Assembly: GCA_965216365.1 (NCBI GenBank)
Contig: CBDCFT010000013.1
Location: 62,001 to 126,000, forward strand
Length of the DNA: 64,000 nucleotides
Direction of reading: 5' to 3'
Source of the DNA: CBDCFT01 sp965216365
Lineage (GTDB): Bacteria > Pseudomonadota > Gammaproteobacteria > Arenicellales > CBDCFT01
The notes under the pieces are model-generated. The model was not told the origin of the DNA. It saw only the letters and a program-made list of their open reading frames with translations, and did not search any database. Both the position numbers and the translations under genes were made by a program. Numbering within the stretch: the first letter of the stretch is position 1; each line of letters opens with the position of its first letter. This document shows positions 25,675-32,774 of this stretch, in pieces.

Positions 25675-27068
25675 ACAAGAATGTATGGGTTATCGATGAC
25701 GATCCATCGATCCGCTGGGTGTTAACACGCGCACTGAAAAAAGCCGGCATGGAACCGAGAAGTTTCGAGGTGGCTGAAGATGTATTACTGCAATTTGCGA
25801 AAAAGAATTCGCATATCGACAAACCGAATTTAATAATTACCGATATTCGTATGCCCGGCATCAGCGGTTTGGAGTTGCTGGATTCTTTGCAGGAAATGGC
25901 GCCTGAAATCCCGGTTGTTGTCATGACCGCACATGGCGACCTCGACAGTGCGGTGTCTTCTTATCGCAGTGGCGCATTCGAATACCTGCCCAAGCCGTTC
26001 GATTTAAACGAAGCCGTAGCGTTAGCCGAACGCGCCATGCAAAGACCCGAGCCGGTGAATGGTTCAATGCAGGCACAGTTTCCCGAGTTGTTGGGATCGG
26101 CGCCGGCGATGCAAAATGTGTTTCGTGCCATCGGGCGCTTATCGCGTTCGCATATCAACGTTCTAATTCGTGGTGAATCCGGCACCGGTAAGGAATTGGT
26201 TGCGCAAGCACTCCATCGCAACAGTCCGCGTGGCCAACGTCCTTTTGTCGCTATTAACACGGCGGCCATTCCATCGGAGTTGTTGGAGTCTGAATTGTTC
26301 GGCCATGAACGCGGTGCGTTTACCGGCGCGCAAACACAACGCAAAGGCCGGTTTGAACAAGCACATACCGGCACATTGTTTCTGGATGAAATCGGCGACA
26401 TGCCCACCGCATTACAAACACGATTGCTCAGAGTGTTATCCGAAGGGCGGTTTTACCGCGTCGGTGGGCATGAACAAATTGAGGTCGATGTGCGCATTAT
26501 CGCAGCGACTCATCAGAATCTGGAAGCACTGGTCGAGCAGGGTAAATTCCGTGAAGACCTGTTCCATCGCCTCAATGTCATGCAAATTACCCTGCCGCCG
26601 TTGCACGAACGACGTGAGGACATAGAGGCTCTGGCAAAGCAGTTTTTACTAGAAGCCGCCCAGGAGCTCAGCGTAGAACCTAAAAACCTGGAGCCACGGG
26701 TTTTAACAATTTTTCAAAACCACCATTGGCCGGGCAATGTACGTGAATTGCAAAACACCTGTCGTCGCCTCACCGTGATGGCGCCCAGTCAGAGCATAAC
26801 CCTCGACGATTTGCCCAACGAATTACGCCATGGCGAAAACAATGCGTCGGACACATCGTGGCAGGAACAACTGAAAAAGATAGCGCGCCAACGGCTCGAA
26901 CGCGGGGACACGGATATTCTTACAAAACTCAATACACAATTCGAAAAGTTGTTGATTGATCTGGCGCTTGACTATACCGAGGGACACAAACAAGACGCAG
27001 CCAAAAAGCTTGGACTTGGAAGGAACACTTTAACGCGTAAGTTAAAGGAATTTGATAGTCTCGGCTAA
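25671..27068 (+). CDS. glnG: Nitrogen regulation response regulator NtrC
   Basis: NtrC is the sigma-54 activator that opens glnA-type promoters under nitrogen limitation. The 465-aa protein starts with GTG inside the glnL stop (GTGA overlap). It has a receiver domain (VIDDDPSIRWVLTRAL; phospho-acceptor Asp58 in ITDIRMPGISG), then the AAA+ sigma-54 domain. That domain has Walker A GESGTGKELVAQALH, the GAFTGA loop in HERGAFTGAQ and Walker B TLFLDEIGDMP. A C-terminal Fis-type helix-turn-helix (KQDAAKKLGLGRNTLTRKL) completes the protein. All functional motifs are intact. Confidence 0.97.
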   Translation: MNKNVWVIDDDPSIRWVLTRALKKAGMEPRSFEVAEDVLLQFAKKNSHIDKPNLIITDIRMPGISGLELLDSLQEMAPEIPVVVMTAHGDLDSAVSSYRSGAFEYLPKPFDLNEAVALAERAMQRPEPVNGSMQAQFPELLGSAPAMQNVFRAIGRLSRSHINVLIRGESGTGKELVAQALHRNSPRGQRPFVAINTAAIPSELLESELFGHERGAFTGAQTQRKGRFEQAHTGTLFLDEIGDMPTALQTRLLRVLSEGRFYRVGGHEQIEVDVRIIAATHQNLEALVEQGKFREDLFHRLNVMQITLPPLHERREDIEALAKQFLLEAAQELSVEPKNLEPRVLTIFQNHHWPGNVRELQNTCRRLTVMAPSQSITLDDLPNELRHGENNASDTSWQEQLKKIARQRLERGDTDILTKLNTQFEKLLIDLALDYTEGHKQDAAKKLGLGRNTLTRKLKEFDSLG

Positions 27069-27198
27069 AGTAATAGTCCGTCTTTACAAGTCGTCTGTAT
27101 TTTTGGACTCCCTGGTTACCTTTATCGAGATCACACGTGCTAATTCGCACTAAATCATACAGTTAAATATTTTCTGGTTGAAAATTCCTTAATTTAGC

Positions 27199-27654
27199 CT
27201 AGGCACTGGGACACGCTATAGTTACTTGGGCGCGACATCCGTCATAGATCATTATCATGTTATTTAGAAAGGTTCTTCCTAATAGTACGTGATGCGGCTG
27301 ACCTCCCGTTATTAGATGAACCGCAGCAAATCTACCGTATTGTGTAAAATTTAAGCTTGGTATATGAACCGACGCCATATATACATTATGGTCTTGAATC
27401 CCAGAAACACCTGAAACTTTTTGGATATCGACTAAAACCAGGTTTAGTTTCTCAGCCAATTCTTGATCGATGCAACTTTCAGATGCTCCAGTGTCAATTA
27501 AAGCGTGAACAGTCTCTGCATCAGATTCTCCAGATATCGTAAAACCGTCCGAAGAGACCGAACCAACTGCTACTTGAATTGATGGACCCAGGCTAACGAG
27601 CGTATCGCGATCTGGTTTACCATCTTTAACGAACCCAGCTTCAGTTAGTGGCAT
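27199..27654 (-). CDS. Retropepsin-like aspartic protease domain protein
   Basis: This 151-aa protein contains VHALIDTGASESCID (about residues 70-84), the D-T-G-A/S active-site motif of single-domain pepsin-like folds, which work as homodimers. HHVLLGRTFLNNMIMIYDG near the C terminus resembles the hydrophobic-Gly strand following the active site in this fold. The start at 27654 gives a 14-base overlap with the upstream small gene; an earlier in-frame ATG at 27708 is possible. No signal peptide is visible. Whether it processes a specific target is unknown. A nucleic-acid element of retroviral type is not present around it. Confidence 0.72.
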   Translation of the reverse strand: MPLTEAGFVKDGKPDRDTLVSLGPSIQVAVGSVSSDGFTISGESDAETVHALIDTGASESCIDQELAEKLNLVLVDIQKVSGVSGIQDHNVYMASVHIPSLNFTQYGRFAAVHLITGGQPHHVLLGRTFLNNMIMIYDGCRAQVTIACPSA

Positions 27655-27922
27655 AAATTGGTCTAAACGCAACTGATGCTGGTAAAGGTATCGTCTCCGG
27701 TGCACCAACCCGACGAATTAAGAACGGGCCCCTACCATACTGAGTGACGGCCCACGTCGCCGCATTGTTAAAACTATCGAAAGAACCAACAAACTCTCCC
27801 TCAAAAAATACAACAAATTTATTGAAATAAGTTCTTTCAAGTTCGCTTTTTTGTGATTCGAACGCTTTAATATCCCGCGCCAAAGGATGGCGGTCATCAA
27901 TTGTGTTCACGTGTTCGGGCAT
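27641..27922 (-). CDS. Small conserved protein paired with the retropepsin-like gene
   Basis: The 93-aa product has a hydrophilic N-terminal helix (DIKAFESQKSELERTYFNKF) followed by a short alpha/beta unit: FVVFFEGEFVGSFDSFNNA, then ATWAVTQYGRGPFLIRRVG. Small proteins with this strand-GEFVGSFD-helix-PFLIR layout are commonly encoded just before bacterial retropepsin-like genes. The ribosome site AAGGAG lies 7 bases ahead of the ATG at 27922. The 14-base overlap with the protease gene implies coupled translation. No function is assigned; it could be a partner, inhibitor or substrate. Confidence 0.72.
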   Translation of the reverse strand: MPEHVNTIDDRHPLARDIKAFESQKSELERTYFNKFVVFFEGEFVGSFDSFNNAATWAVTQYGRGPFLIRRVGAPETIPLPASVAFRPIYATN

Positions 27923-27925
27923 CAC

Positions 27926-28426
27926 ATTCTCCTTGAGCTATGCCACAGTTTATCATTTAATCGCGTATCGTCGTGGCTCAAGAGCGTAATCGTTGAATTT
28001 TAACGCTTTATGCGCGAACGTATAAACGTTGAGTGAGTCATGCGTTAGCTGTAACTCACCTGGACTGTTGTTTACGCAATGTCCGTAAGCATCGTATATT
28101 TCACCATTGAATCCCTATTAGTTTAGCAAATTTTCATCCATTACCCTTGAAACCGCAGTAAGCGGAGGGCGAATGAAACGAACGGCACCATAAGACACAT
28201 CATGCGTTGTGAAAACCTGGACATTGCGCGGGAACATTATCCCGGGAGGGCGATGAGGACGCGACCCGCGGCTATTTCATCAAGGCCAGAGGCGATCCAA
28301 ACCCCTCGACAACAGGCCGGATATACGATAGCAACTCACCTCGTGGTGATGAACTCATTTGTCTTGCATCACAGGTGGAGACCATATACGCAATGTATTG
28401 TGCCGCACGAGACTGGCTGAATACCC
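27926..28426. other. Intergenic region with a degenerate palindromic repeat, no gene recognised
   Basis: About 500 bases without a credible gene. At 28033-28060 GTGAGTCATGCGTTAGCTGTAACTCACC (arms GTGAGT/ACTCAC) is a diverged relative of the GTAGGGTGGAT palindrome, closest to copy B. A small open frame at 28202-28420 has no recognisable composition or partner. The region separates the minus-strand retropepsin pair from the plus-strand aminotransferase and presumably holds both promoters, but no clear -35/-10 pair stands out. Confidence 0.4.
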
Positions 28427-29800
28427 ATGCCCACAATTGACCCCAAACGAATAAACAAAATCACCGCTCGGGAGATCGTCCGCTTCAGGGCCGAGCGACC
28501 CAAGTCCATGGCATTGTTGGAACGAGCACGACGAACGATGCCTGATAGTGTGCCTATGACTTGGATGAATTTTTTCTATCCTACTGGTCCGTTTGTGGTC
28601 GCTAGCGCAAAAGGCGCTTACCTGACCGACATCGACGGACATCGTTATCTCGATATGAATCTGGCCGACACCAGTATGGCAACAGGCTATGGAACCGAGA
28701 GTGTGGCCAACGCGGTGGATAAACAATTTCGCAATGGCAGCCAGATGCTGTTGCCGACCGAAGAAACGATTGAAGTAACGGAGGAGTTAGCCAACCGATT
28801 TGGTTTGCCTTGCTGGCAATTCACGCTCGCCGCGTCGAATGCAAACTTAGAGGCTATGCGAATTGCGCGTGCCAAAACCGGGCGTGGCAAAGTGCTGTTG
28901 TTTGACGGAAAGTACCATGGCATGTTGGATGAATCCTTGCATTATCTTGAGGAAGGAAAAATGGTACCGGAGAGTGCGGGCTTGCCACCCGGAGCGGCGG
29001 AAAACACCTTAATCGTCCAGTTCAACGATCTCGACGCGGTTGAGCAAGCCTTATCTCAAAAAGAGGTTGCTTGTGTCCTGGTTGAACCGGCGGTTACCAA
29101 TGTCGGTGGCGTGCTGATGCCCGATAAGGACTTCCATACTGGTCTGCGCGAACTGACACAACAGCACGGTACTTTGTTGGTGTTGGACGAAGCGCATACG
29201 CATGTATGCGCTTATGGTGGTTTAAAGCGTGCATGGGATCTGGAGTGTGACATATTGGTTTTGGGCAAAGCACTGGGTGGCGGTATTCCGATCGGTGCTT
29301 ATGGTTTAACCGAGGACTTGCGGGAATTTCTCGAAGGAGGTTCGCAAAGCGAGTTTGGGGACTGGCGCGAGCGAATTGCCCTCGGCGGTACCTTGTACGG
29401 CAATGCACTACAGATTGCCGCGACAAAGGTAACACTGGAAACGGTGTTAACAAAAGACAACCATGCCCGGGTCAATGAGCTGGGGGTGAAGCTAGCCGAT
29501 GGTATCGAAGCCATTATTAGGCGCCTGGAACTATCCTGGTCGGTTTACCGTTTGTATTGCCGTTCCGGTTACCATCCAGGGCCAACACTGCCAAGAAATA
29601 ATATCGAAATGACTTCAGTGCACGATCCCAAACTGCGCAATGTCATTCATGTCTATCTCGCTAACCGTGGCGTGTGGGAAGCCATCGGCAGCGCCAGTCC
29701 CGCCGTTTCCTTTGCGGCAACAGCACAAGACATTGATTTCTATCTCACGCAATTGGAGTCATGTCTAACTGAATTGTGTGGAAAACGTAGGGTGGATTAG
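28427..29800 (+). CDS. Class-III PLP aminotransferase (glutamate-1-semialdehyde aminomutase-like)
   Basis: This 457-aa fold-type I PLP enzyme has DGHRYLDMNLADTSMATGYG (about residues 70-88), the PLP-ring stacking DGKYHGMLDE (about 162), LLVLDEAHTH (Asp for the pyridine nitrogen) and GKALGGGIPIGAYG with the Schiff-base lysine near residue 285. It is related to GSA aminomutase (hemL) and omega-aminotransferases. It lacks the usual hemL N terminus, and no tetrapyrrole gene is adjacent, so the substrate is unknown. No ribosome site is obvious ahead of the ATG. Its last codons and TAG stop lie inside palindromic repeat copy B, giving the short RRVD tail. Confidence 0.82.
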   Translation: MPTIDPKRINKITAREIVRFRAERPKSMALLERARRTMPDSVPMTWMNFFYPTGPFVVASAKGAYLTDIDGHRYLDMNLADTSMATGYGTESVANAVDKQFRNGSQMLLPTEETIEVTEELANRFGLPCWQFTLAASNANLEAMRIARAKTGRGKVLLFDGKYHGMLDESLHYLEEGKMVPESAGLPPGAAENTLIVQFNDLDAVEQALSQKEVACVLVEPAVTNVGGVLMPDKDFHTGLRELTQQHGTLLVLDEAHTHVCAYGGLKRAWDLECDILVLGKALGGGIPIGAYGLTEDLREFLEGGSQSEFGDWRERIALGGTLYGNALQIAATKVTLETVLTKDNHARVNELGVKLADGIEAIIRRLELSWSVYRLYCRSGYHPGPTLPRNNIEMTSVHDPKLRNVIHVYLANRGVWEAIGSASPAVSFAATAQDIDFYLTQLESCLTELCGKRRVD

Positions 29801-29950
29801 GCGTAAGCTGTAACCCACCGTGCATGTTTTTGATTGTCGACGATCGCATTTGGCGCAATCCGTTTCACAATTGCGTACATGGCGCTAACAACGGACGACT
29901 GCGAGCAGATCGCTGACAGCTATCCCTCATTTAACCATTCGTAACACTTG
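29788..29950. repeat. Dispersed palindromic repeat, copy B (split head and tail)
   Basis: The head GTAGGGTGGATTAGGCG...CCCACC (29788-29819) begins inside the aminotransferase gene and supplies its stop codon. After about 90 unrelated bases, the tail CGCTGACAGCTATCCCTCATTTAACC, here given by its position 29911-29950, matches the tail of copy A at about 35 of 40 positions. The tail is followed immediately by the sRNA promoter module at 29959. Confidence 0.7.
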
Positions 29951-29958
29951 TTCTATGT

Positions 29959-30006
29959 TTTTGCGTATTAATTCACAGAATACGCATCAGCCCTCGTGCA
30001 CAATGC
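29959..30006 (+). promoter_or_regulatory. Promoter module of sRNA copy 1 with inverted-repeat operator
   Basis: TGCGTATT (29962-29969) and AATACGCA (29979-29986) form a perfect 8-bp inverted repeat with a 9-base spacer. CACAAT at 29999-30004 is a possible -10, and no good -35 exists at 17 bases (CAGAAT), suggesting activator dependence. The whole 48-base block is identical to 47533-47580 ahead of the second sRNA. It does not match the published GacA/UvrY site TGTAAG-N6-CTTACA. Confidence 0.72.
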
Positions 30007-30010
30007 ACCC

Positions 30011-30316
30011 ATCGCTTAAGCAATAGCGTCATATCATCGCTCAGGGAATGACGATGATACGAAAGCGGACATTGCACCGAACGCAGGGAAAGCGGGCCAA
30101 GGGAAGATACAGGGAAATGGATCAATGGCCACTCTCGTTATAGCAGGGAAACTGATTCAGTGAAGAATCAATATGCAAAGAGAGTTTCAGTAAAGGAAAA
30201 CGCAATGCCCGCACCCAGGGATGGGCAACAAGGAACCCAGTATGCTACGAAGGAAGCTGGAGTTCAAAGCGTCACAACGGGTGTATTCGAAGGATCGAAT
30301 ACACCCGTTTTGTTTT
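30011..30316 (+). ncRNA. CsrB/RsmZ-type sRNA, copy 1
   Basis: This structured intergenic RNA of about 306 nt is predicted to sequester the translational regulator CsrA/RsmA. It has ten A(G)GGA motifs plus three further GGA. Several lie in hairpin loops: TATCATCG/CGATGATA (30032-30059) with AGGGA in a 12-nt loop, CGC-AGGGAAA-GCG, CCC-AGGGAT-GGG (30214-30225), and the terminator stem 30277-30308 with loop AGGA. The paralogue at 47.6 kb keeps the same hairpin order with different stem sequences. No protein frame is supported. The 5' end is inferred from the -10. The exact Rfam family was not determined. Confidence 0.82.
30277..30316 (+). terminator. Intrinsic terminator of sRNA copy 1
   Basis: A perfect 14-bp stem (ACGGGTGTATTCGA with TCGAATACACCCGT) closes on an AGGA tetraloop and is followed by TTTGTTTT. 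The loop is itself a CsrA-type GGA site. It also lies at the 3' end of the convergent DUF937 gene (stop at 30336), so it may serve one strand only; the opposite strand has no T run after the stem. Confidence 0.93.
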
Positions 30317-30335
30317 CTAAATTCGAATATGCTGA

Positions 30336-30884
30336 TTAAAAGAATTTGCGCGCGATATTAAACACGTCATCGGCGACGGAACCATCATTGTCGAAATCGA
30401 GCAGGCCCATAATGCCGCTGGATTTCTGGCTTTTCGCACCACCGCCCACCAGGTTACTGACTAATCCACCCGCCATACTTTTACCCACACTTCCCATTAA
30501 CATGGTAGCGGCTACGGGAAGGAGTTTTTTCAACACTGTGGAACTCAGTCCGGTCGCTTTTGACGCCTGGTTGGCAACATCCCGACTACGTTCTTTACTA
30601 CCCAGCAAATGGCCAAGAATGCCATTGCCGTCGTCTATTGTCGCTTGTTGCCCAAACGGATTATCGCTATCCAGATAACGGCTGTGATTACCGTTTTTTA
30701 TGGCTTCGAGTAACGCCCGCTCGCCTTCTTCGGTGGAAACGTTTTGTTTCATTCCGTTCATTAACGATGGTAACAGTCCTGCCAAACCCGTTTGTGCTTC
30801 TTGCTCGCTGAGATCAAATTGACTGGCGACGTTGCGAACAGCCTTTTCATTCCGGCCACCAAGTAATTCACTGAGTATATTCAT
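30336..30884 (-). CDS. DUF937 (YidB-like) protein
   Basis: This 182-aa protein of the DUF937 family has an N-terminal unit FDLSEQEAQTGLAGLLPSLM (about residues 24-43) and a central stretch ATGLSSTVLKKLLPVAATML (about 112-131). Both are the alternating helical repeats typical of the family. A Gly-rich linker (MAGGLVSNLVGGGAK) and a C-terminal LLDFDNDGSVADDVFNIA follow; the latter resembles the EF-hand-like tail found in relatives. No signal peptide is seen. The function is unknown. It is convergent with sRNA copy 1, with 19 bases between their ends. Confidence 0.85.
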   Translation of the reverse strand: MNILSELLGGRNEKAVRNVASQFDLSEQEAQTGLAGLLPSLMNGMKQNVSTEEGERALLEAIKNGNHSRYLDSDNPFGQQATIDDGNGILGHLLGSKERSRDVANQASKATGLSSTVLKKLLPVAATMLMGSVGKSMAGGLVSNLVGGGAKSQKSSGIMGLLDFDNDGSVADDVFNIARKFF

Positions 30885-30987
30885 TTTTCTTCCCTCTCTA
30901 TTTTATAAAGTTAAGCGCCCGATTATTTGACACTGGAGTACGCGAGCCAGCAATCGGAATCTGTCAAAAGGCTTCAGTATACGCGAC

Positions 30988-31353
30988 CTACTTCGTACCG
31001 CTACGTTTTGCATCACGCGCGGCTTCGGCTTCTTCCTGCAGTTGTTTTGCATAAGCACGTGCGATTTCGAGAAATTTTGGCGTCAAACCGGCGTCCTCGT
31101 AGATAGGGTCGCCGTGGTCGTCCTCGGATATAACATTGTCGCCACGGATGTAGGGGATTTTGCTTTCCAAATCATCCAACGCCGCGCTGACTAAATCTGT
31201 CATGATCTGGGTCTTGGTGCGTGCCGGAAATAGTTCTGATAAAGCGCTGACCCGGGCCGCATCCCACACCGGCAAACGCGCTGTGTATTTACGTGCGGTT
31301 AATTGTTGTGACGGCGCTTCAGTCCAATGATCGAGTAGTTCGTTTACTTTCAT
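30988..31353 (-). CDS. Conserved acidic hypothetical protein
   Basis: This 121-aa soluble protein comprises an N-terminal KVNELLDHWTEAPSQQL helix, a segment YTARLPVWDAARVSALSELF (about residues 24-43), and a helix KTQIMTDLVSAALDDLESKI (about 49-68). An acidic loop with YIRGDNVISEDDHGDPIYED follows, then a charged C-terminal helix. The ARVSAL..F..RTKTQIMTDLVSAALDDLE part resembles a ribbon-helix-helix or similar small DNA-binding fold, but this is only an impression. Homologues in pseudomonads carry the misleading name 'type 1 pili tip component'. No pilus gene is near, and it is divergent from metK. Confidence 0.68.
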   Translation of the reverse strand: MKVNELLDHWTEAPSQQLTARKYTARLPVWDAARVSALSELFPARTKTQIMTDLVSAALDDLESKIPYIRGDNVISEDDHGDPIYEDAGLTPKFLEIARAYAKQLQEEAEAARDAKRSGTK

Positions 31354-31475
31354 CGGGCAGGTAGTCCCCCATTCGGATTAAATTTGACAAGGCGTTACAT
31401 TCGGACGGTTCGAATCATGCGTTGAAATCTCGCTCGTGTCTATCGTACAGCACGCAAATATGATAAGCTACCACC

Positions 31476-31495
31476 ATATAAAGATTTCTTTATAT
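31476..31495 (+). promoter_or_regulatory. Palindromic operator upstream of metK
   Basis: ATATAAAGATTTCTTTATAT is a perfect 8-bp inverted repeat with a 4-base centre, 41 bases before the metK ATG. Similar AT-rich palindromes ahead of metK/ahcY in proteobacteria have been reported as sites for SahR, an ArsR-family regulator that senses S-adenosylhomocysteine; this is recalled, not checked. The following CTTTTT could also make it a weak hairpin terminator, but the stem has only AT pairs apart from one GC. Confidence 0.55.
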
Positions 31496-31535
31496 CTTTT
31501 TCAGCCCAAACCATAACTATCACGGAGACACACTG

Positions 31536-32729
31536 ATGTCGCGCAGTTTTCTATTTACATCCGAATCGGTTTCGGAGGGTCATCCCGACAAGGTGGCCGA
31601 TCAAATATCGGATTCCATACTCGATGTCCTGCTATCGCAGGACCCTAAATCCCGGGTCGCATGCGAAACCCTGGTTAATACCGGAATGGTGGTCATTTCA
31701 GGTGAGATCACCACCGCACCCTCAACCATTGTCGATTACCCGGAAACCATTCGAAAGACTGTCCACGAAATCGGCTATACCTCGTCTGAAATGGGGTTTG
31801 ACGCCGACAGTTGCGCGGTCATCGTGTCATTGGACAAGCAATCCAGCGATATTTCCCAAGGTGTCAGCGAAGGCGAAGGTCTGGATCTCGATCAGGGCGC
31901 AGGCGATCAGGGCTTGATGTTTGGCTACGCGTGTAATGAAACCGACGTATTGATGCCATTCCCGATTACTTATGCCCACCGCTTGGTAAAGAAACAATCG
32001 GAAGTAAGAAAAGCAGGAGAACTGGCCTGGTTGCGCCCGGATGCAAAATCCCAGGTTAGCGTTCGTTATGAAGACGGTAAACCGACTAAGGTCGAAACTG
32101 TCGTGTTATCAACCCAGCATGACGATGGCCTCGAGCATAGCGAGATTAAGGAAGCAGTTATTGAAGAAATCATCAAACCCGTCATTCCTGCCGACATGCT
32201 GGATAAAAATACCGAATTCCTGGTTAACCCAACCGGACGTTTCGTCATTGGCGGCCCGGTCGGTGATTGCGGATTAACCGGTCGTAAAATTATCGTCGAT
32301 ACCTATGGTGGTTCAGCGCATCACGGTGGTGGCGCATTCTCCGGAAAAGACCCTTCGAAGGTGGATCGCTCGGCTGCCTATGCCATGCGTTATGTTGCCA
32401 AAAACATAGTCGCAGCAGGTCTGGCCGACCAATGCGAGGTGCAGGTCGCATATGCGATCGGCGTGGCTAAACCGGTCTCGTTGATGGTCAGCACATTTGG
32501 CACCAACGTGATTCCGGAGGAGCAAATCGAAGCTCTGGTAAACGAACACTTTGATTTGCGCCCGAAAGCAATCATTCAGGAACTGGACTTATTGCGTCCG
32601 ATTTATCTTCAAACTGCGGCCTATGGTCACTTCGGTCGAACCGAACCGGAGATTTCCTGGGAATACACGGACAAAGCAGAGTTGTTGCGCGAAGCGGCCG
32701 GGCTTGGCGCCCAGGCGCAAAGTGCGTAA
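31536..32729 (+). CDS. metK: S-adenosylmethionine synthetase
   Basis: MetK makes SAM from methionine and ATP in the cytosol. The 397-aa protein is full length, with the N-terminal SVSEGHPDKVADQISDSILD, the central GAGDQGLMFGYACNETD (about residues 117-133, ATP-binding GAGDQG motif), and the phosphate loop GGGAFSGKDPSKVDRS (about 267-282). A CACGGAGAC ribosome site precedes the ATG. ahcY follows 45 bases later on the same strand and shares the methyl cycle. A palindromic operator lies just upstream. Confidence 0.97.
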   Translation: MSRSFLFTSESVSEGHPDKVADQISDSILDVLLSQDPKSRVACETLVNTGMVVISGEITTAPSTIVDYPETIRKTVHEIGYTSSEMGFDADSCAVIVSLDKQSSDISQGVSEGEGLDLDQGAGDQGLMFGYACNETDVLMPFPITYAHRLVKKQSEVRKAGELAWLRPDAKSQVSVRYEDGKPTKVETVVLSTQHDDGLEHSEIKEAVIEEIIKPVIPADMLDKNTEFLVNPTGRFVIGGPVGDCGLTGRKIIVDTYGGSAHHGGGAFSGKDPSKVDRSAAYAMRYVAKNIVAAGLADQCEVQVAYAIGVAKPVSLMVSTFGTNVIPEEQIEALVNEHFDLRPKAIIQELDLLRPIYLQTAAYGHFGRTEPEISWEYTDKAELLREAAGLGAQAQSA

Positions 32730-32774
32730 ACCATTTATCAAACGAACATAAATTTAATCAGGAGTTTTTAAAAA

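Noticed and set aside
27199..27922. Retroelement or phage origin of the retropepsin-like gene
   Set aside because: No reverse transcriptase, integrase or terminal repeats are present; cellular bacterial homologues of this fold are known.
28202..28420. Plus-strand open frame before the aminotransferase
   Set aside because: No family resemblance, no ribosome site, and amino-acid makeup typical of random reading of non-coding DNA.
28427..29800. hemL (glutamate-1-semialdehyde aminomutase) assignment
   Set aside because: The N terminus and several segments differ from hemL and no haem gene is adjacent, so only the class-III aminotransferase level is supported.
31396..31430. GGTTCGAATC resembling a tRNA T-arm
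   Set aside because: No acceptor, D or anticodon stems could be built around it.
31476..31535. SAM or SAH riboswitch before metK
   Set aside because: The leader is too short and shows only an AT-rich palindrome without the conserved cores of these riboswitches.
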